64,000 nucleotides of DNA from Pseudomonas sp. LS1212 (GTDB lineage: Bacteria > Pseudomonadota > Gammaproteobacteria > Pseudomonadales > Pseudomonadaceae), in NCBI RefSeq assembly GCF_024741815.1, contig NZ_CP102951.1:3053001-3117000 (forward strand). Reading direction: 5' to 3'. Made by a program: the position numbers and the translations under genes. The notes under the pieces are model-generated. The model ran no database searches, was not told the origin of the DNA, and saw only the letters and a list, made by a program, of their open reading frames with translations. Each line of letters starts with the position of its first letter. Position 1 is the first letter of the stretch. This document shows positions 45,000 to 53,945 of this stretch, in pieces.

Positions 45000-45388
45000 C
45001 TTAAATTTAAGTGGGCACCAGTTCGAGCCTTTCAAGCGGGTATTTCATGCAACCACAACGCCGTTCCTACTCCAAATCCTTCAAAGTCCAAGTCATTCAA
45101 GAGTGCGCCCAGCCCGGCGCCTCGATTGCCAGCGTCGCGCTGAGCCATAGACTCAACGCGAACCTCGTCCACAAGTGGATTCGAGGGCAAAAGCAAAAAA
45201 ACACGGAGCTGCAACCTGCTTTTATTCCGTTCCCCATGCAGCTAGCCGGAGCAAATTCGCAAACTGCATCATCGAATATCTGCGTTGAAATCCAGCACCC
45301 GCGTGGCACTGTCAAAGTGAACTGGCCGACCGAAAGCGCGGCTGCCTGCGCCACCTTTCTGCGAGATCTGTTGCGATGATCCGCATGA
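45000..45388 (+). mobile_element. IS66-family element remnant cut by a Tn3-family transposon
   Basis: It contains the IS66 tnpA-type accessory gene and the first bases of tnpB (ATGATCCGCAT), which stop abruptly where the Tn3-family end begins at about 45389. The left IS end is not precisely defined. Confidence 0.6.
45047..45379 (+). CDS. tnpA: IS66-family accessory protein TnpA
   Basis: A 110-residue HTH protein (RRSYSKSFKVQVIQECAQPGASIASVALSHRLNANLVHKWIRG) of the IS66 OrfA type, needed with TnpB and TnpC for IS66 transposition. The stop overlaps the start of what would be tnpB, but tnpB and tnpC are missing, so the element cannot move by itself. Start 45047 fits the family N-terminus better than an upstream frame start at 45011. 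Confidence 0.85.
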   Translation: MQPQRRSYSKSFKVQVIQECAQPGASIASVALSHRLNANLVHKWIRGQKQKNTELQPAFIPFPMQLAGANSQTASSNICVEIQHPRGTVKVNWPTESAAACATFLRDLLR

Positions 45389-45432
45389 GGGTTGGCCGGG
45401 ATTCGCGCTAAATTCGCCAAAATACAGTTAAG
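45389..45432 (+). mobile_element. Terminal repeat of the second Tn3-family module
   Basis: It begins GGGTTGGCC and ends inwards with CAGTTAAG, the TTAAG inner end usual in Tn3-family repeats. The TnpA stop codon is directly adjacent (45433). It interrupts the IS66 tnpB start. No partner end was found between 50660 and 52480. Confidence 0.6.
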
Positions 45433-48414
45433 TTACTGATTTAAAGGCTGAAACTGAATTTTGTAATCGATTGGCTTGATCTTGCGGTCGAGGTCCAAGG
45501 TGTAGTCGCCGAAACGATTGATATGACTCGTCCGATACGGCGACAGTGCCTTTAGCACCGCCTCATCCACTGGGTGCCCCTGCCGCTGCAGATCCTTGAG
45601 TACCCGCGACATTTCCTGCACGTTGTGCAGGATCACCAGGTTCGATACTAAGTGGTTGTACTTGATGACCTTGCGCTGCTCATGCCGCACGTTCTCGGCA
45701 ATAATGCCCTCTCCACCGAAGAACAGCCACTTGGTGAAATTATTGAATTCCTCGCTCTTGTTGGTGGCCGCGTGGATGTTTCGCCGAAGCTCGATATCGT
45801 TGATGTAATTCAGCAGGAACATTGTGCGCACTACACGGCCGAGCTCGCGGAAGGCGAAGTACAGCTTGTTCTTTCGGCTGTAGGTTCCCAGCCGGCGCAG
45901 GATCATCGAGGGCGTGATCTTGCCGGCTTTGATCGAGATGGCTACCCGTAGCATGTCAGGGACGTGGCGCTCAATCAGCGCCCAGTCGATGGAAGCTCTG
46001 AACAGGCTGTTGATATGGCGATAGTGGCTCCCCTTCTCCGGTTTGAAGAAAACGAGTTCCTTGATATTGCGAATTCTCGGCATCAGCTGGATGCCGAGCA
46101 AATGCGCCAGACCAAACACTGGGGCATTCTGGGCCTGAGTATCACCATGCACGGTGTCCGGTTGAATATCCGAGTCGTTTTTGACCAGACCGTCCAGGAT
46201 GTAGACCGCCTCGTAGACCCCGCAGGGAATGAAGCGGCTGAACAGGGCGATATACATGTCTGAAACATGGTAGTAGCCGATGCCGCCGTAACCGCCGTAG
46301 CGAATGTGGTACTCGGAAAGCAGATTCTGTTCGTAGACATTCCACTTGGTACCGTCCGCGGAGGCGGCTTTCCCAGTCCCCCAATAACGCGGCAAGGCAA
46401 AGCGGTTGTAGGCGTTGATAGCCGCCACGATGGCCTTGTCGAGTCGCTCCTCGGTGACGTGTTTGAGATTAAGCCATGCCACTTGTTTTCGACTGAAGCC
46501 TTTCACTGATCGCGCGGTTTGGGACGGCCCTAGGTTGCAGCCATAGCAGAACAGCGTGGTAATGAAACGCTTACGTGGCTCATCGAGCTTGGCCTCGAAG
46601 CCAGAGAGCGGGCCAAACAGTCGGTGCAAGTCAAGCCAGCGCTCTGTTTCTGTCAGTATGTCCAAGATGCTTTTGGGTTCAGCGTTTGCCGTGATGGCTT
46701 GATCGATGATGGGTAGCTGGGGCGGCGGCTCCCGTCGCTCGGTTCGCCGAATCAGCAGCCCGGATTCGGTCAGATCCACATGCTCGTTATCCGGGAAACG
46801 GTCGTCGACCTTTTGCCCGAGCGCGGTTAACTGGTCGCGCAGACCTTGGGTAAACGCAGCCGGATCAACGTCCATGCCCACTAGTTCGCCGTAGCCCAGC
46901 ACTTCCTTCTGGTACTCGTCCCAGCTCACCAGGTGCTCGCGGTAATCGTCGTATTGATCACTGTGCTCAACGTAGAGGTCGCCGGATTTCAGCTCCTGCA
47001 TAACTTGAGAGAAGATGCAGAGCTCAAAATACTTACGGTGAATCAACGTCTGACTGTTGGCGGTGTCGCTCTTAGTGAAGATCAGTTTTCGCCACTTCTC
47101 GGGCAGCCCCGTCAGGGCCATGTCGGCAAACTCGTCCGCGCTGAGCGTGAGGTATTCGCGGTGACTGTTGCGATGCTGCTGCAGCCAGTCAACCGCCAGT
47201 AGCAGCGCGTCGTCCTGCGAGCTGGACTTGAGTGCAAGCACGTCCAGGCACTGAAACAGTAGCGAGCGCTTGCTGCGGTATGGCTGCAGCATGAACGGAT
47301 AATAGTTATTGCCGGCGAAGGCCATGTGCTCATCGCACTGGGCAATCCAGGAGGCAGGATTGCCCTCAAGGGTTTCGTCGACCTGTGCAAGTCGCTCATC
47401 CGGTGGCAGAGGTGCTTCTAGGGCAGTCAGTACCTCCCGGAATTGACCGATCAGTCGATCCACCTGCTGGACATGGGTCAGGTGGTACTGCTGCAAGCGT
47501 TCTTCGGCAATCCGGTGCAGGCTGCGCAGGGTTTTGATGAAGATTTCGGCCACGTCATCCATGGCCTTCTGCAGTTGCGACTGCACCATGAGTACGGCCA
47601 AGGTGTAGCGCTTGTGGGGTTTCATCGCCCGCATTTCGGCGATATCGAGCGCTCGCGCCTCCAGCACCATCTGGGTGCGCTTGCTGATCGCGATATTCGC
47701 CAGCAAGGGAAGTCCATCGGCCAGTTCAATCAGTCCGTTGATATGCTTGAGGAAGCTTGCCACCTCACGAGCGCCGGGACGCTTGGGTTCGCGCTTGAGG
47801 CCATCCCAAGCACTGCGCCCCTGGGGTTCCAATAGTTGATCCAGCCGTTCCGTGGCAGAGGCTGACAGCGCATTGGCGACACTCTGATAAATCGACTCGT
47901 TGACGCTGACACGGGCCTGCTGTGCCAGGCGGCTGAGCCGTGTAAAGCCCGGGAGTTCATAACGGCGGCGAACCAGCTCTTCAATGAGGATGTTGATGAT
48001 GTCAGGCAGTTCCTGCTTCGAGCTGGCGGCTAGATGAGCCACCTCATCCAGCCACTGATCTCCCTCGGCATCCAGCATCTGAATGCCCAGATGCACGCGA
48101 AGCCGCTGCTGGTGGCGTGGTTTGCTGCCGGACTGGTCGTAACGCTGCAGGGCGACCTTAGCGGGAACACGCAATCCTGCCCGGCGGCAGACATGTTCAA
48201 TGATTGCTGGTGGCGTGGCTGTGAGTGGCAAGAAATAGCCGAGCCGTTGCAGGAGCTTCAGTTGGATCAGGAGGCAGACTCGCGTAGGTGCTTGCCGATA
48301 CCAGCCAAAGATCAAGGCTTTCTCTTGAGGGCTGGGTGTATAAATCGCGCCGAGTTCTTGTGAGCTGAACTCTGTTTTGAGGCGCGGATAGGCGGTTTCT
48401 TCCAGTCGACTCAT
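45433..48414 (-). CDS. tnpA: Tn3-family transposase TnpA
   Basis: A 993-residue full-length transposase. N-terminal DNA-binding domain MSRLEETAYPRLKTEFSSQELGAIYTPSPQE; catalytic core with Asp in SADGTKWNVY, Asp in HGDTQAQNAPVFG and Glu in NKSEEFNNFTKW. It joins and cuts the ends during replicative transposition. It overlaps tnpS by four bases, and its stop abuts the end repeat at 45389-45432. This copy appears intact, unlike the tnpA at 29098. Confidence 0.95.
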   Translation of the reverse strand: MSRLEETAYPRLKTEFSSQELGAIYTPSPQEKALIFGWYRQAPTRVCLLIQLKLLQRLGYFLPLTATPPAIIEHVCRRAGLRVPAKVALQRYDQSGSKPRHQQRLRVHLGIQMLDAEGDQWLDEVAHLAASSKQELPDIINILIEELVRRRYELPGFTRLSRLAQQARVSVNESIYQSVANALSASATERLDQLLEPQGRSAWDGLKREPKRPGAREVASFLKHINGLIELADGLPLLANIAISKRTQMVLEARALDIAEMRAMKPHKRYTLAVLMVQSQLQKAMDDVAEIFIKTLRSLHRIAEERLQQYHLTHVQQVDRLIGQFREVLTALEAPLPPDERLAQVDETLEGNPASWIAQCDEHMAFAGNNYYPFMLQPYRSKRSLLFQCLDVLALKSSSQDDALLLAVDWLQQHRNSHREYLTLSADEFADMALTGLPEKWRKLIFTKSDTANSQTLIHRKYFELCIFSQVMQELKSGDLYVEHSDQYDDYREHLVSWDEYQKEVLGYGELVGMDVDPAAFTQGLRDQLTALGQKVDDRFPDNEHVDLTESGLLIRRTERREPPPQLPIIDQAITANAEPKSILDILTETERWLDLHRLFGPLSGFEAKLDEPRKRFITTLFCYGCNLGPSQTARSVKGFSRKQVAWLNLKHVTEERLDKAIVAAINAYNRFALPRYWGTGKAASADGTKWNVYEQNLLSEYHIRYGGYGGIGYYHVSDMYIALFSRFIPCGVYEAVYILDGLVKNDSDIQPDTVHGDTQAQNAPVFGLAHLLGIQLMPRIRNIKELVFFKPEKGSHYRHINSLFRASIDWALIERHVPDMLRVAISIKAGKITPSMILRRLGTYSRKNKLYFAFRELGRVVRTMFLLNYINDIELRRNIHAATNKSEEFNNFTKWLFFGGEGIIAENVRHEQRKVIKYNHLVSNLVILHNVQEMSRVLKDLQRQGHPVDEAVLKALSPYRTSHINRFGDYTLDLDRKIKPIDYKIQFQPLNQ

Positions 48415-49427
48415 GGATCTTGCTTACGCCGTAATAGCGAGCCTGCCGCGTTTTCTTCGAAGGCGCCGGCCTCCTCGATATAGCCGTGTACGGTGCCATC
48501 ATGCCGCCAGCCACCCTGGCGCTTGATCTCGAGAAAGTCTGCGCCGGCGCGATGAGCGCTGGTTGCCAGCCCACGGCGGAGACTATGGCTGCTCATCTCT
48601 GGGGCATGCGATAGACCCGCTTCCTTGGCGCGGGCAGCCAGGATGGCATTGACGCTACCCACGTTCAGCGCGGCTTCGCCTACTACACCCCAGCGGCTGA
48701 TACGCCGGAACAGCGGGCCTTGCTCGATCTGGGCGGCGTCCAGCCAGCAGCGCAAAGCCTTGGCTGGGCAGCAGATGCTGTCGCCGTACGGGATCGCCTT
48801 GTCCAAGCCCTGGCCTTCCTGGTCAGTTTTGGAGCGCGGTAGCGTGATCCGCAGGCCTTCCTGCTCCCAATGCAGGTATCGAACTTCCAGCGTGACCAAT
48901 TCGTTACGACGGAACGCCCCGAAATACCCCACCTGAATCAGTGCGCTGTCACGCAATGCAGCGAGCCCTGCCGTCGCGCTCAAGTGCGTCACGATGCGAT
49001 CCAAATCTTCCAAGAGTAGCGCCTTCGCTTTTTGCCGCGGGCGCCCGTGGACACGCTCAATGCCGCGCAAGGTCTTGCGCACGGTGGCGGTGGCCGCAGG
49101 ATCAGGAAAACCCTGATAACGGTGCCATTGCGCCAGAGCCGTCAGGCGCAGGGCCAGCGTACGGGGGTTCAACGCTTCCGCGAAGGTCAGCAGGTAACGA
49201 ATCGCCGTGGCCTCATCGCACGGCAGCACGCCGCCCCAGGCCTGAAAGTGGCGAATGGCCGAGCGGTAGGTGCGGCGGGTGTTGTCGGAGGTGGCAGCCG
49301 CGAGAAAGCGCTGATGTTGCAGGGCCAACTGTTCGGGCGTGGCGAGCGTACCCGGGGTACGCAACAGCGTAATCGGTTCGTCGAGCGGGATTGGAGGGAC
49401 ACTTTCGTTGTTATTACTGGCCGTCAT
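48411..49427 (-). CDS. tnpS: Tyrosine recombinase TnpS (cointegrate resolution)
   Basis: A 338-residue tyrosine recombinase with catalytic residues Arg (YFGAFRRNEL), His-x-x-Arg (SSHSLRRGLA), His (GGWRHDGTV) and the nucleophilic Tyr (HGYIEEAG). In Tn4651-type elements TnpS with TnpT resolves transposition cointegrates at a site between their genes. It is divergent from tnpT, with a core site at 49493-49524. The ATG at 49427 is preferred to a GTG one codon upstream. Confidence 0.92.
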   Translation of the reverse strand: MTASNNNESVPPIPLDEPITLLRTPGTLATPEQLALQHQRFLAAATSDNTRRTYRSAIRHFQAWGGVLPCDEATAIRYLLTFAEALNPRTLALRLTALAQWHRYQGFPDPAATATVRKTLRGIERVHGRPRQKAKALLLEDLDRIVTHLSATAGLAALRDSALIQVGYFGAFRRNELVTLEVRYLHWEQEGLRITLPRSKTDQEGQGLDKAIPYGDSICCPAKALRCWLDAAQIEQGPLFRRISRWGVVGEAALNVGSVNAILAARAKEAGLSHAPEMSSHSLRRGLATSAHRAGADFLEIKRQGGWRHDGTVHGYIEEAGAFEENAAGSLLRRKQDP

Positions 49428-49492
49428 CACGAAACGCCTGTTTAGGCCGTGTGTACCGCAGATTATAGGTGCGAATGTCGATCGTGACGATC

Positions 49493-49524
49493 TAACTCAC
49501 GATAGTCGCGCTTATCGTGGGTTA
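49493..49524. other. Cointegrate-resolution (res/rst) core site
   Basis: TAACTCACGATA (49493-49504) and TATCGTGGGTTA (49513-49524) are inverted repeats (11 of 12 pairs) around an 8-base spacer, the layout of a tyrosine-recombinase crossover site, between divergent tnpS and tnpT. Confidence 0.75.
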
Positions 49525-49613
49525 ACTGGTAGCTTCGCAGGGTTTAACTATTCTGTACTTAATCCGAGATATTACGTTGTCCATAATACGGTACAGAAAA
49601 ATCCGAGGTAGCC

Positions 49614-50660
49614 ATGGCCCGTTCCGGCGTCCTTTATGTCCATGTCGCCCAGGCAGCGGCCCGGCTCGTGGCCGCTGGCCACAACCCGACGATCGACAGC
49701 ATCCGCGCCGCCCTGGGTGGGACTGGCAGCAAAAGCACGCTGGCGCCGTTGTTAAAACGCTGGAAAGCCGCGCATCCCGGTACGCTGGCGCAGGCCGAAC
49801 TGGGATTGCCCGCGGAGCTCGTCCTGGCGCTGAAGGGACTGTACGAAAAAGTTCAGGCGGAGGCGGCCATTCAACTCCAGCAGGCCGTAGAGTCTCACCA
49901 GACAGAGGCCGCCGCATTGCAGGAGCAGTTGCAGCAAGCGTTCGTCGAGCGCGACGCCTTGCTCAGCGTTCAGGCGCAGCAGACCCTAGCACTGGCCACC
50001 GCCACTACCCGCAGCCAAGAGCTGGCTGACACCGTGCAGCGTCAGGAGATCGTCCTGGCCGGTCTGAGCAGTGAAAAGCTCGGGCTCGAACAGCGCCTGG
50101 CTGACCGCGCCGCCGAAGTCGTCTCGCTGACCCAGCAATTGCAACAAGCACGGGTGCAGTTCGAGCACTACCAAGCGTCGGTCGCGCAACAACGCAGCGA
50201 CGAGCGCCAGGCCGCTGAGCAACGCCAACAGCGCCTTGAACACGAACTGGCAGCGCTCCGGCAGCATCTGCTCGCGCAGCAAACCCATCTGGGTGAACTG
50301 CAGGCCCGGGAACAACGCCTGGTGCAAGACCATGATCTGCTTAAGGATACCCTGCGCACGACCCAGGAGGCGTTCACCCAGAGTCGCAGCGCCCTTGAGC
50401 AGGTGGCATTGCAATTCGCCGAGTTGAAACAGGCGCATCAGACACTGGAACAGCGTCATGGCCAAGGCGAGCAGTGGTTGGCTGAAACGCGGACGCACTT
50501 GGCCGTGAGCGAGCGGGAGCGGAGCCTGCTGGCGGAACGCTTAACCCGGGCTGAAAGCCAGTTGACCGCGTTGGCCACCGAAAAGCAGCGCCTCCTGCAG
50601 GAGAAAGCGGTGCTCTCCAGTCAACTCGCAGAGTTCAGGGCCGAGCGTGGCCAGCCCTGA
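49614..50660 (+). CDS. tnpT: Coiled-coil resolution accessory protein TnpT
   Basis: A 348-residue protein. The N-terminus (about 1-50) is a KfrA-like DNA-binding domain (VAAGHNPTIDSIRAALGGTGSKSTLAPLLKRWK), and the rest (about 70-345) is a long Gln/Glu/Ala-rich coiled coil. TnpT assists TnpS by binding the resolution site. GAGG lies six bases upstream of the start. Divergence from tnpS over the core site matches the Tn4651 arrangement. Confidence 0.88.
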   Translation: MARSGVLYVHVAQAAARLVAAGHNPTIDSIRAALGGTGSKSTLAPLLKRWKAAHPGTLAQAELGLPAELVLALKGLYEKVQAEAAIQLQQAVESHQTEAAALQEQLQQAFVERDALLSVQAQQTLALATATTRSQELADTVQRQEIVLAGLSSEKLGLEQRLADRAAEVVSLTQQLQQARVQFEHYQASVAQQRSDERQAAEQRQQRLEHELAALRQHLLAQQTHLGELQAREQRLVQDHDLLKDTLRTTQEAFTQSRSALEQVALQFAELKQAHQTLEQRHGQGEQWLAETRTHLAVSERERSLLAERLTRAESQLTALATEKQRLLQEKAVLSSQLAEFRAERGQP

Positions 50661-50836
50661 ATATGGCCATTGGGGCATTCGGCCTCAACTGACTGCGTAA
50701 CTGCACGGACTTGCTGAACACCCAATTGCAAACTGGACCACCTGCTTGCATTGCCAATTACCAACCATTTGCGCTCTAATCTGGCCACAACATTCCATTC
50801 GCTCAGGGAACGGTGCAGAGCACATGCAGATTAACT

Positions 50837-51775
50837 CTATACTGTGCCCACTTCCATCTCTGGACTTAAGGTTCCTAGCCAAGCGACTAGACACACTATG
50901 ATTATTGCTACTGAGAACTCTAGCGCCATGCTGCGCCGTAAAGCATTAACCGCCCCAGTGCATTCTCCGTTCTGGATCGACCGTTCTAACAGTGGACTCA
51001 AGTGAAAACGATTCAGCGTGGCCAACACGAGCATCGCTGCAAACAGTAATATTTTCAAACAAAGCAGCACGCCATAAGTGCTAAACGTTATATTTTCTAC
51101 TGTTGGACCTACGATGAAAAGATAATTTACTATGCCGGTAGCACTTAGGCTAACCACGATCAATGCACCCGCTGATTCGAACCCGGTGAGTACTCGGGAG
51201 AGAATGCGCACCTCTTGCTTACCATTGAGTATTTTCGTACGCAGCAATAAAGCAAATGCCGCCAGAGCGCCGAGCCATCCTCCCGCGGCCAAAAGGTGGA
51301 CGATGTCGCTGGCGAAATGCACGTAACGCCGGTTACCTTCGTTGATAGCGCCATGCCCTGTCCAAGCTAAGGTGGCTAGCGCGGTTGCACCGCACAAAGT
51401 AACCACCCAGAGGCTCAGGGTTGGAAAGCGTTTGTTCACTGTCAGCGCTACACCTGCTAGAACAAGAGCAGCAACCCGAACCATCCATGTCAGTCCGACA
51501 TCGGTACCCATAAGCAGCATTTCGAAGATATGGCGTTGAAGCTCCATAAGTTCTGCAACGCCACTCATTGCCTTGGCAAGTAACAACATAGCAGCCAGAG
51601 ACAGCAGTACGCCAACAACAACTGTGCCGAAAAGCAGCGACCCAAAGTTCAAGACAGCACCAGAGACTCGCTCTTTTCCCCTAAGGCTGTACAAACCAAA
51701 AATGGCCAATCCAAACAGCAGCATGAGGTCCATATAAAGAACGAAGCGAACGGCGATGTTGACTGAGTCGCTCAT
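50837..51775 (-). CDS. copD: Copper resistance inner-membrane protein CopD
   Basis: A 312-residue protein with about eight hydrophobic segments. CopD-family features include GTDVGLTWMVRVAAL, ATLAWTGHGAINEG and VHFASDIVHLLAAGGWLGALAAF with conserved His. It is thought to move copper across the inner membrane, with CopC as periplasmic partner. It starts three bases after the copC stop, so the two form an operon. Here copCD is separated from copA, which lies at the other side of copRS. Confidence 0.92.
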   Translation of the reverse strand: MSDSVNIAVRFVLYMDLMLLFGLAIFGLYSLRGKERVSGAVLNFGSLLFGTVVVGVLLSLAAMLLLAKAMSGVAELMELQRHIFEMLLMGTDVGLTWMVRVAALVLAGVALTVNKRFPTLSLWVVTLCGATALATLAWTGHGAINEGNRRYVHFASDIVHLLAAGGWLGALAAFALLLRTKILNGKQEVRILSRVLTGFESAGALIVVSLSATGIVNYLFIVGPTVENITFSTYGVLLCLKILLFAAMLVLATLNRFHLSPLLERSIQNGECTGAVNALRRSMALEFSVAIIIVCLVAWLGTLSPEMEVGTV

Positions 51776-51778
51776 GGA

Positions 51779-52162
51779 TTACTTCACTTTAAAAACAAGG
51801 TTGCCTGTTATGGGGTGCGTGTCGGAAGAGACTGCTCGCCATTCGACCTTGTAAGTACCAGTGGTTAGAGGAGCGGCAGGCGTGATGACCATCGTTTTCG
51901 GATCGTCGCTGCCTGAGACACTTGCCTTAACAGCCATTGGGGAATGCGACATGCCTGGCATGTCGGTCATGATCAGTTTTGCACCGGAGAACTGAGTTGT
52001 GAGGTTCTCAGAGAAATGCAGCTCAATCTTGGAAGGTGCTGCGGAGGTCGAGCCTTCCGAAGGAGTGGAGGACACCAATTTTGGATGGGCTTGGGCGATA
52101 GCGCTCAAAAGCAAACCAGCGGTAAGTGCGACAGCAACGGTCGTAGTTTTAAAGAGTGACAT
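51779..52162 (-). CDS. copC: Periplasmic copper-binding protein CopC
   Basis: A 127-residue exported protein. The signal peptide ends AQA so that His26 becomes the mature N-terminus (HPKLVSSTP), the Cu(II) ligand. The Cu(I) Met/His loop MTDMPGMSHSPM is at 65-76, and His116 is in SSDTHPITG. All usual CopC ligands are present. GAGGAGCC sits about six bases before the ATG at 52162; a start seven codons upstream would spoil the signal peptide. It passes copper to CopD. Confidence 0.95.
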   Translation of the reverse strand: MSLFKTTTVAVALTAGLLLSAIAQAHPKLVSSTPSEGSTSAAPSKIELHFSENLTTQFSGAKLIMTDMPGMSHSPMAVKASVSGSDDPKTMVITPAAPLTTGTYKVEWRAVSSDTHPITGNLVFKVK

Positions 52163-52480
52163 GCAGGGCTCCTCACAGCGCAAGCTGTTGGTTCGAGGTT
52201 TTGTAGGGAAGTTCTAGTTTTACTTCTCGATGTGGGTTGAAAACCACTGACGAATACCAAGCGTATGCCGCGCCCTGGTACGGACTGAACCCCGGTAGTG
52301 GGTCAGGAGAGCCGCGTCAAAGAGCCAGGACACGATGACACATGACCGCAAACCGTTCGATTACAATTCAGTAAGCTTGGTGGGCGCTCTCTGGCCCAGC
52401 GTTGAGGTAGGCATCATGGCTTTTCACGTTAAGGGCCTGCGTTGACTTGTCTTCGTCCGGACCTCCCAGGGGCCTGGACT
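52163..52480. other. Upstream region of copCD, no gene recognised
   Basis: About 320 bases between copC and the IS3-family element. It must hold the copCD promoter unless the IS supplies one. No CopR-type box like those at 56065 or 63314 was found. TTTTCACGTTAAG at 52421-52433 looks like the inner part of a Tn3-family end, but the outer part does not fit. Confidence 0.4.
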
Positions 52481-52511
52481 TGCCCCTAAAAAACCGGACA
52501 CCAACTCCCCG

Positions 52512-53387
52512 TTAAATTGATGCTGCGGCCAAGCGCCTGAACTCCCTCGGCGAGCGATAGTTCAAGGCGCTGTGCGGATGCTGCTCGTTGTAATGCTCGA
52601 AGGCAATGGCCAGGTTGCGTAGCGCCGTTTCTCGATCCGGCTTGGGCATATGCGCCACGTAATCACGCTTGATCGTCTTCACGAAGCTCTCAGCCATGCC
52701 GTTGCTCTGCGGGCTGCGTACTGGCGTGGTCACCGGTTGCAAACCGATCTGCCGAGCAAACAGGCGCGTCTGTTCGGCGGTATAGGCCGAACCGTTATCG
52801 CTTAGCCATTGCACCGGCGTGGCGGGCAGTTGGTCGCCAAAGCGCTTTTCCACGCTCTCCAGCATCAAGTCACGGATATCATCACCGCTGTATCCCGTTG
52901 GACTGGCGACCCAGCCGATGGCTTCGCGATCACAGCAGTCCAGGGCGAAGGTCACGCTCAGTTTGGCGCCGTCCTCGCAACGGAACTCAAAGCCGTCCGA
53001 GCACCAACGCGTATCACTGGTTTTCACGGCAATACGGCCTTCGTGTCGACGTGGCACGCCGGGCTGTTTGAGTCGACGCTCAAGCAGCAGATTGTGATCA
53101 CGCATGACCCGGTAAACCCGCTTCACGTTGATCGCGGGCAGCAACTGGGTTTCACGTGCGCGACGCAGTAATCCCCAGACACGACGGTAGCCATAGCTGG
53201 GCAGCTCGCTGACCTGTTGCTGGATTTCAACCACCAGTTCAGCGTCGTCCACGGGCCTGTTTCGTCGTACCTTGGGCAAGGCTGATTGCTTGATTCGAAC
53301 CGTTAATTGCGAGCGCGCCACACCGAGACATTCGCTGACCAGCTTCACTGGTCGTCCCCCGGCAACAAGGGTGAGTGCGCAATCCAT
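52512..53387 (-). CDS. IS3-family transposase OrfB
   Basis: A 291-residue integrase-core transposase. An HTH_21 segment (ELPSYGYRRVWGLLRR) precedes the rve core with Asp (TSDTRWCSDGFEF), Asp (LSDNGSAYT) and Glu (GMAESFVKTIKRDY). It overlaps orfA by 43 bases; at the overlap the minus strand reads CGAAAATGG, so either re-initiation at ATG or frameshifting could produce the active protein. The reading frame is complete. Confidence 0.92.
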   Translation of the reverse strand: MDCALTLVAGGRPVKLVSECLGVARSQLTVRIKQSALPKVRRNRPVDDAELVVEIQQQVSELPSYGYRRVWGLLRRARETQLLPAINVKRVYRVMRDHNLLLERRLKQPGVPRRHEGRIAVKTSDTRWCSDGFEFRCEDGAKLSVTFALDCCDREAIGWVASPTGYSGDDIRDLMLESVEKRFGDQLPATPVQWLSDNGSAYTAEQTRLFARQIGLQPVTTPVRSPQSNGMAESFVKTIKRDYVAHMPKPDRETALRNLAIAFEHYNEQHPHSALNYRSPREFRRLAAASI

Positions 53388-53737
53388 TTTCGCGACCGGG
53401 CGATCTCCACGGCCTCTTTGAGGATTTCTGCTTCCATCGTTTTCTTGCCCAGCATCCGTTGCAGTTCACGGATCTGCTTGAGCGCATCACTCAGCTCGGA
53501 GGCCGGCACCACGGCTTCGCCAGCACTGACCGCCGACAAGCTGCCGTCCTGGTACAGCTTGCGCCACAGGAACAGCTGGTTGGCGTTGATGCCGTTACGC
53601 CGAGCCACCACCGAAACGCTTTGCCCTGGCTCAAGACTCTCGCGAACCATGGCCAGTTTTTGCTCTGGGCTCCAGCGGCGCCGCCGCTCCTGGCCCAAAA
53701 GCTCCCCACTCTTATCGTTGCTGTTAGTCATAAACAT
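53345..53737 (-). CDS. IS3-family transposase OrfA
   Basis: A 130-residue HTH_8/transposase_8 protein (RRRRWSPEQKLAMVRESLEPGQSVSVVARRNGINANQLFLWRKLYQ) with a C-terminal leucine-rich segment (ELSDALKQIRELQRMLGKKTMEAEILKEAVEIA) for multimerisation. It binds the IS ends. It is complete and overlaps orfB in the usual IS3 fashion. Confidence 0.9.
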   Translation of the reverse strand: MFMTNSNDKSGELLGQERRRRWSPEQKLAMVRESLEPGQSVSVVARRNGINANQLFLWRKLYQDGSLSAVSAGEAVVPASELSDALKQIRELQRMLGKKTMEAEILKEAVEIARSRKWIAHSPLLPGDDQ

Positions 53738-53945
53738 AACCGTTTGCCTATCCCTTATCGTAAGGGGGAAACAGTGTCCTGTCTTTCATGGGGCTCGTTC
53801 AGGGCCCTACACCGGTCACTCAGTCTAGGAAGCAAGGGGGAATGCAATTGGGTGTGCAAACGAATGGAATTACACAACTGACAAAAAAACAGGAGGAACC
53901 GCTTGGCGCGTTAGAAATGCAGGTCAATATCTTCGGAGTAGCCCC

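Larger units (their letters stand above)
52481..53794 (-). mobile_element. IS3-family insertion sequence (IS2-like group)
   Basis: Two overlapping minus-strand genes (orfA 53345-53737, orfB 52512-53387) lie between imperfect ends. TGCCCC...ACCGGACAC is at 52481-52502, and its inverted partner GTGTCCTGTCTTTCATGGGGC is at 53774-53794. No flanking target duplication is visible. It sits between copCD and copRS. Confidence 0.8.

Noticed and set aside
52396..52433. Possible Tn3-family end (inner part TTTTCACGTTAAG)
   Set aside because: The inner bases fit, but the outer 25 bases lack the GGGG start and do not match either transposon end in the window.
52481..53794. Target-site duplication of the IS3-family element
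   Set aside because: The bases flanking the two ends (ending ggact on the left, starting tcgtt on the right) are not repeats; either the ends are slightly misplaced or the duplication has been lost.
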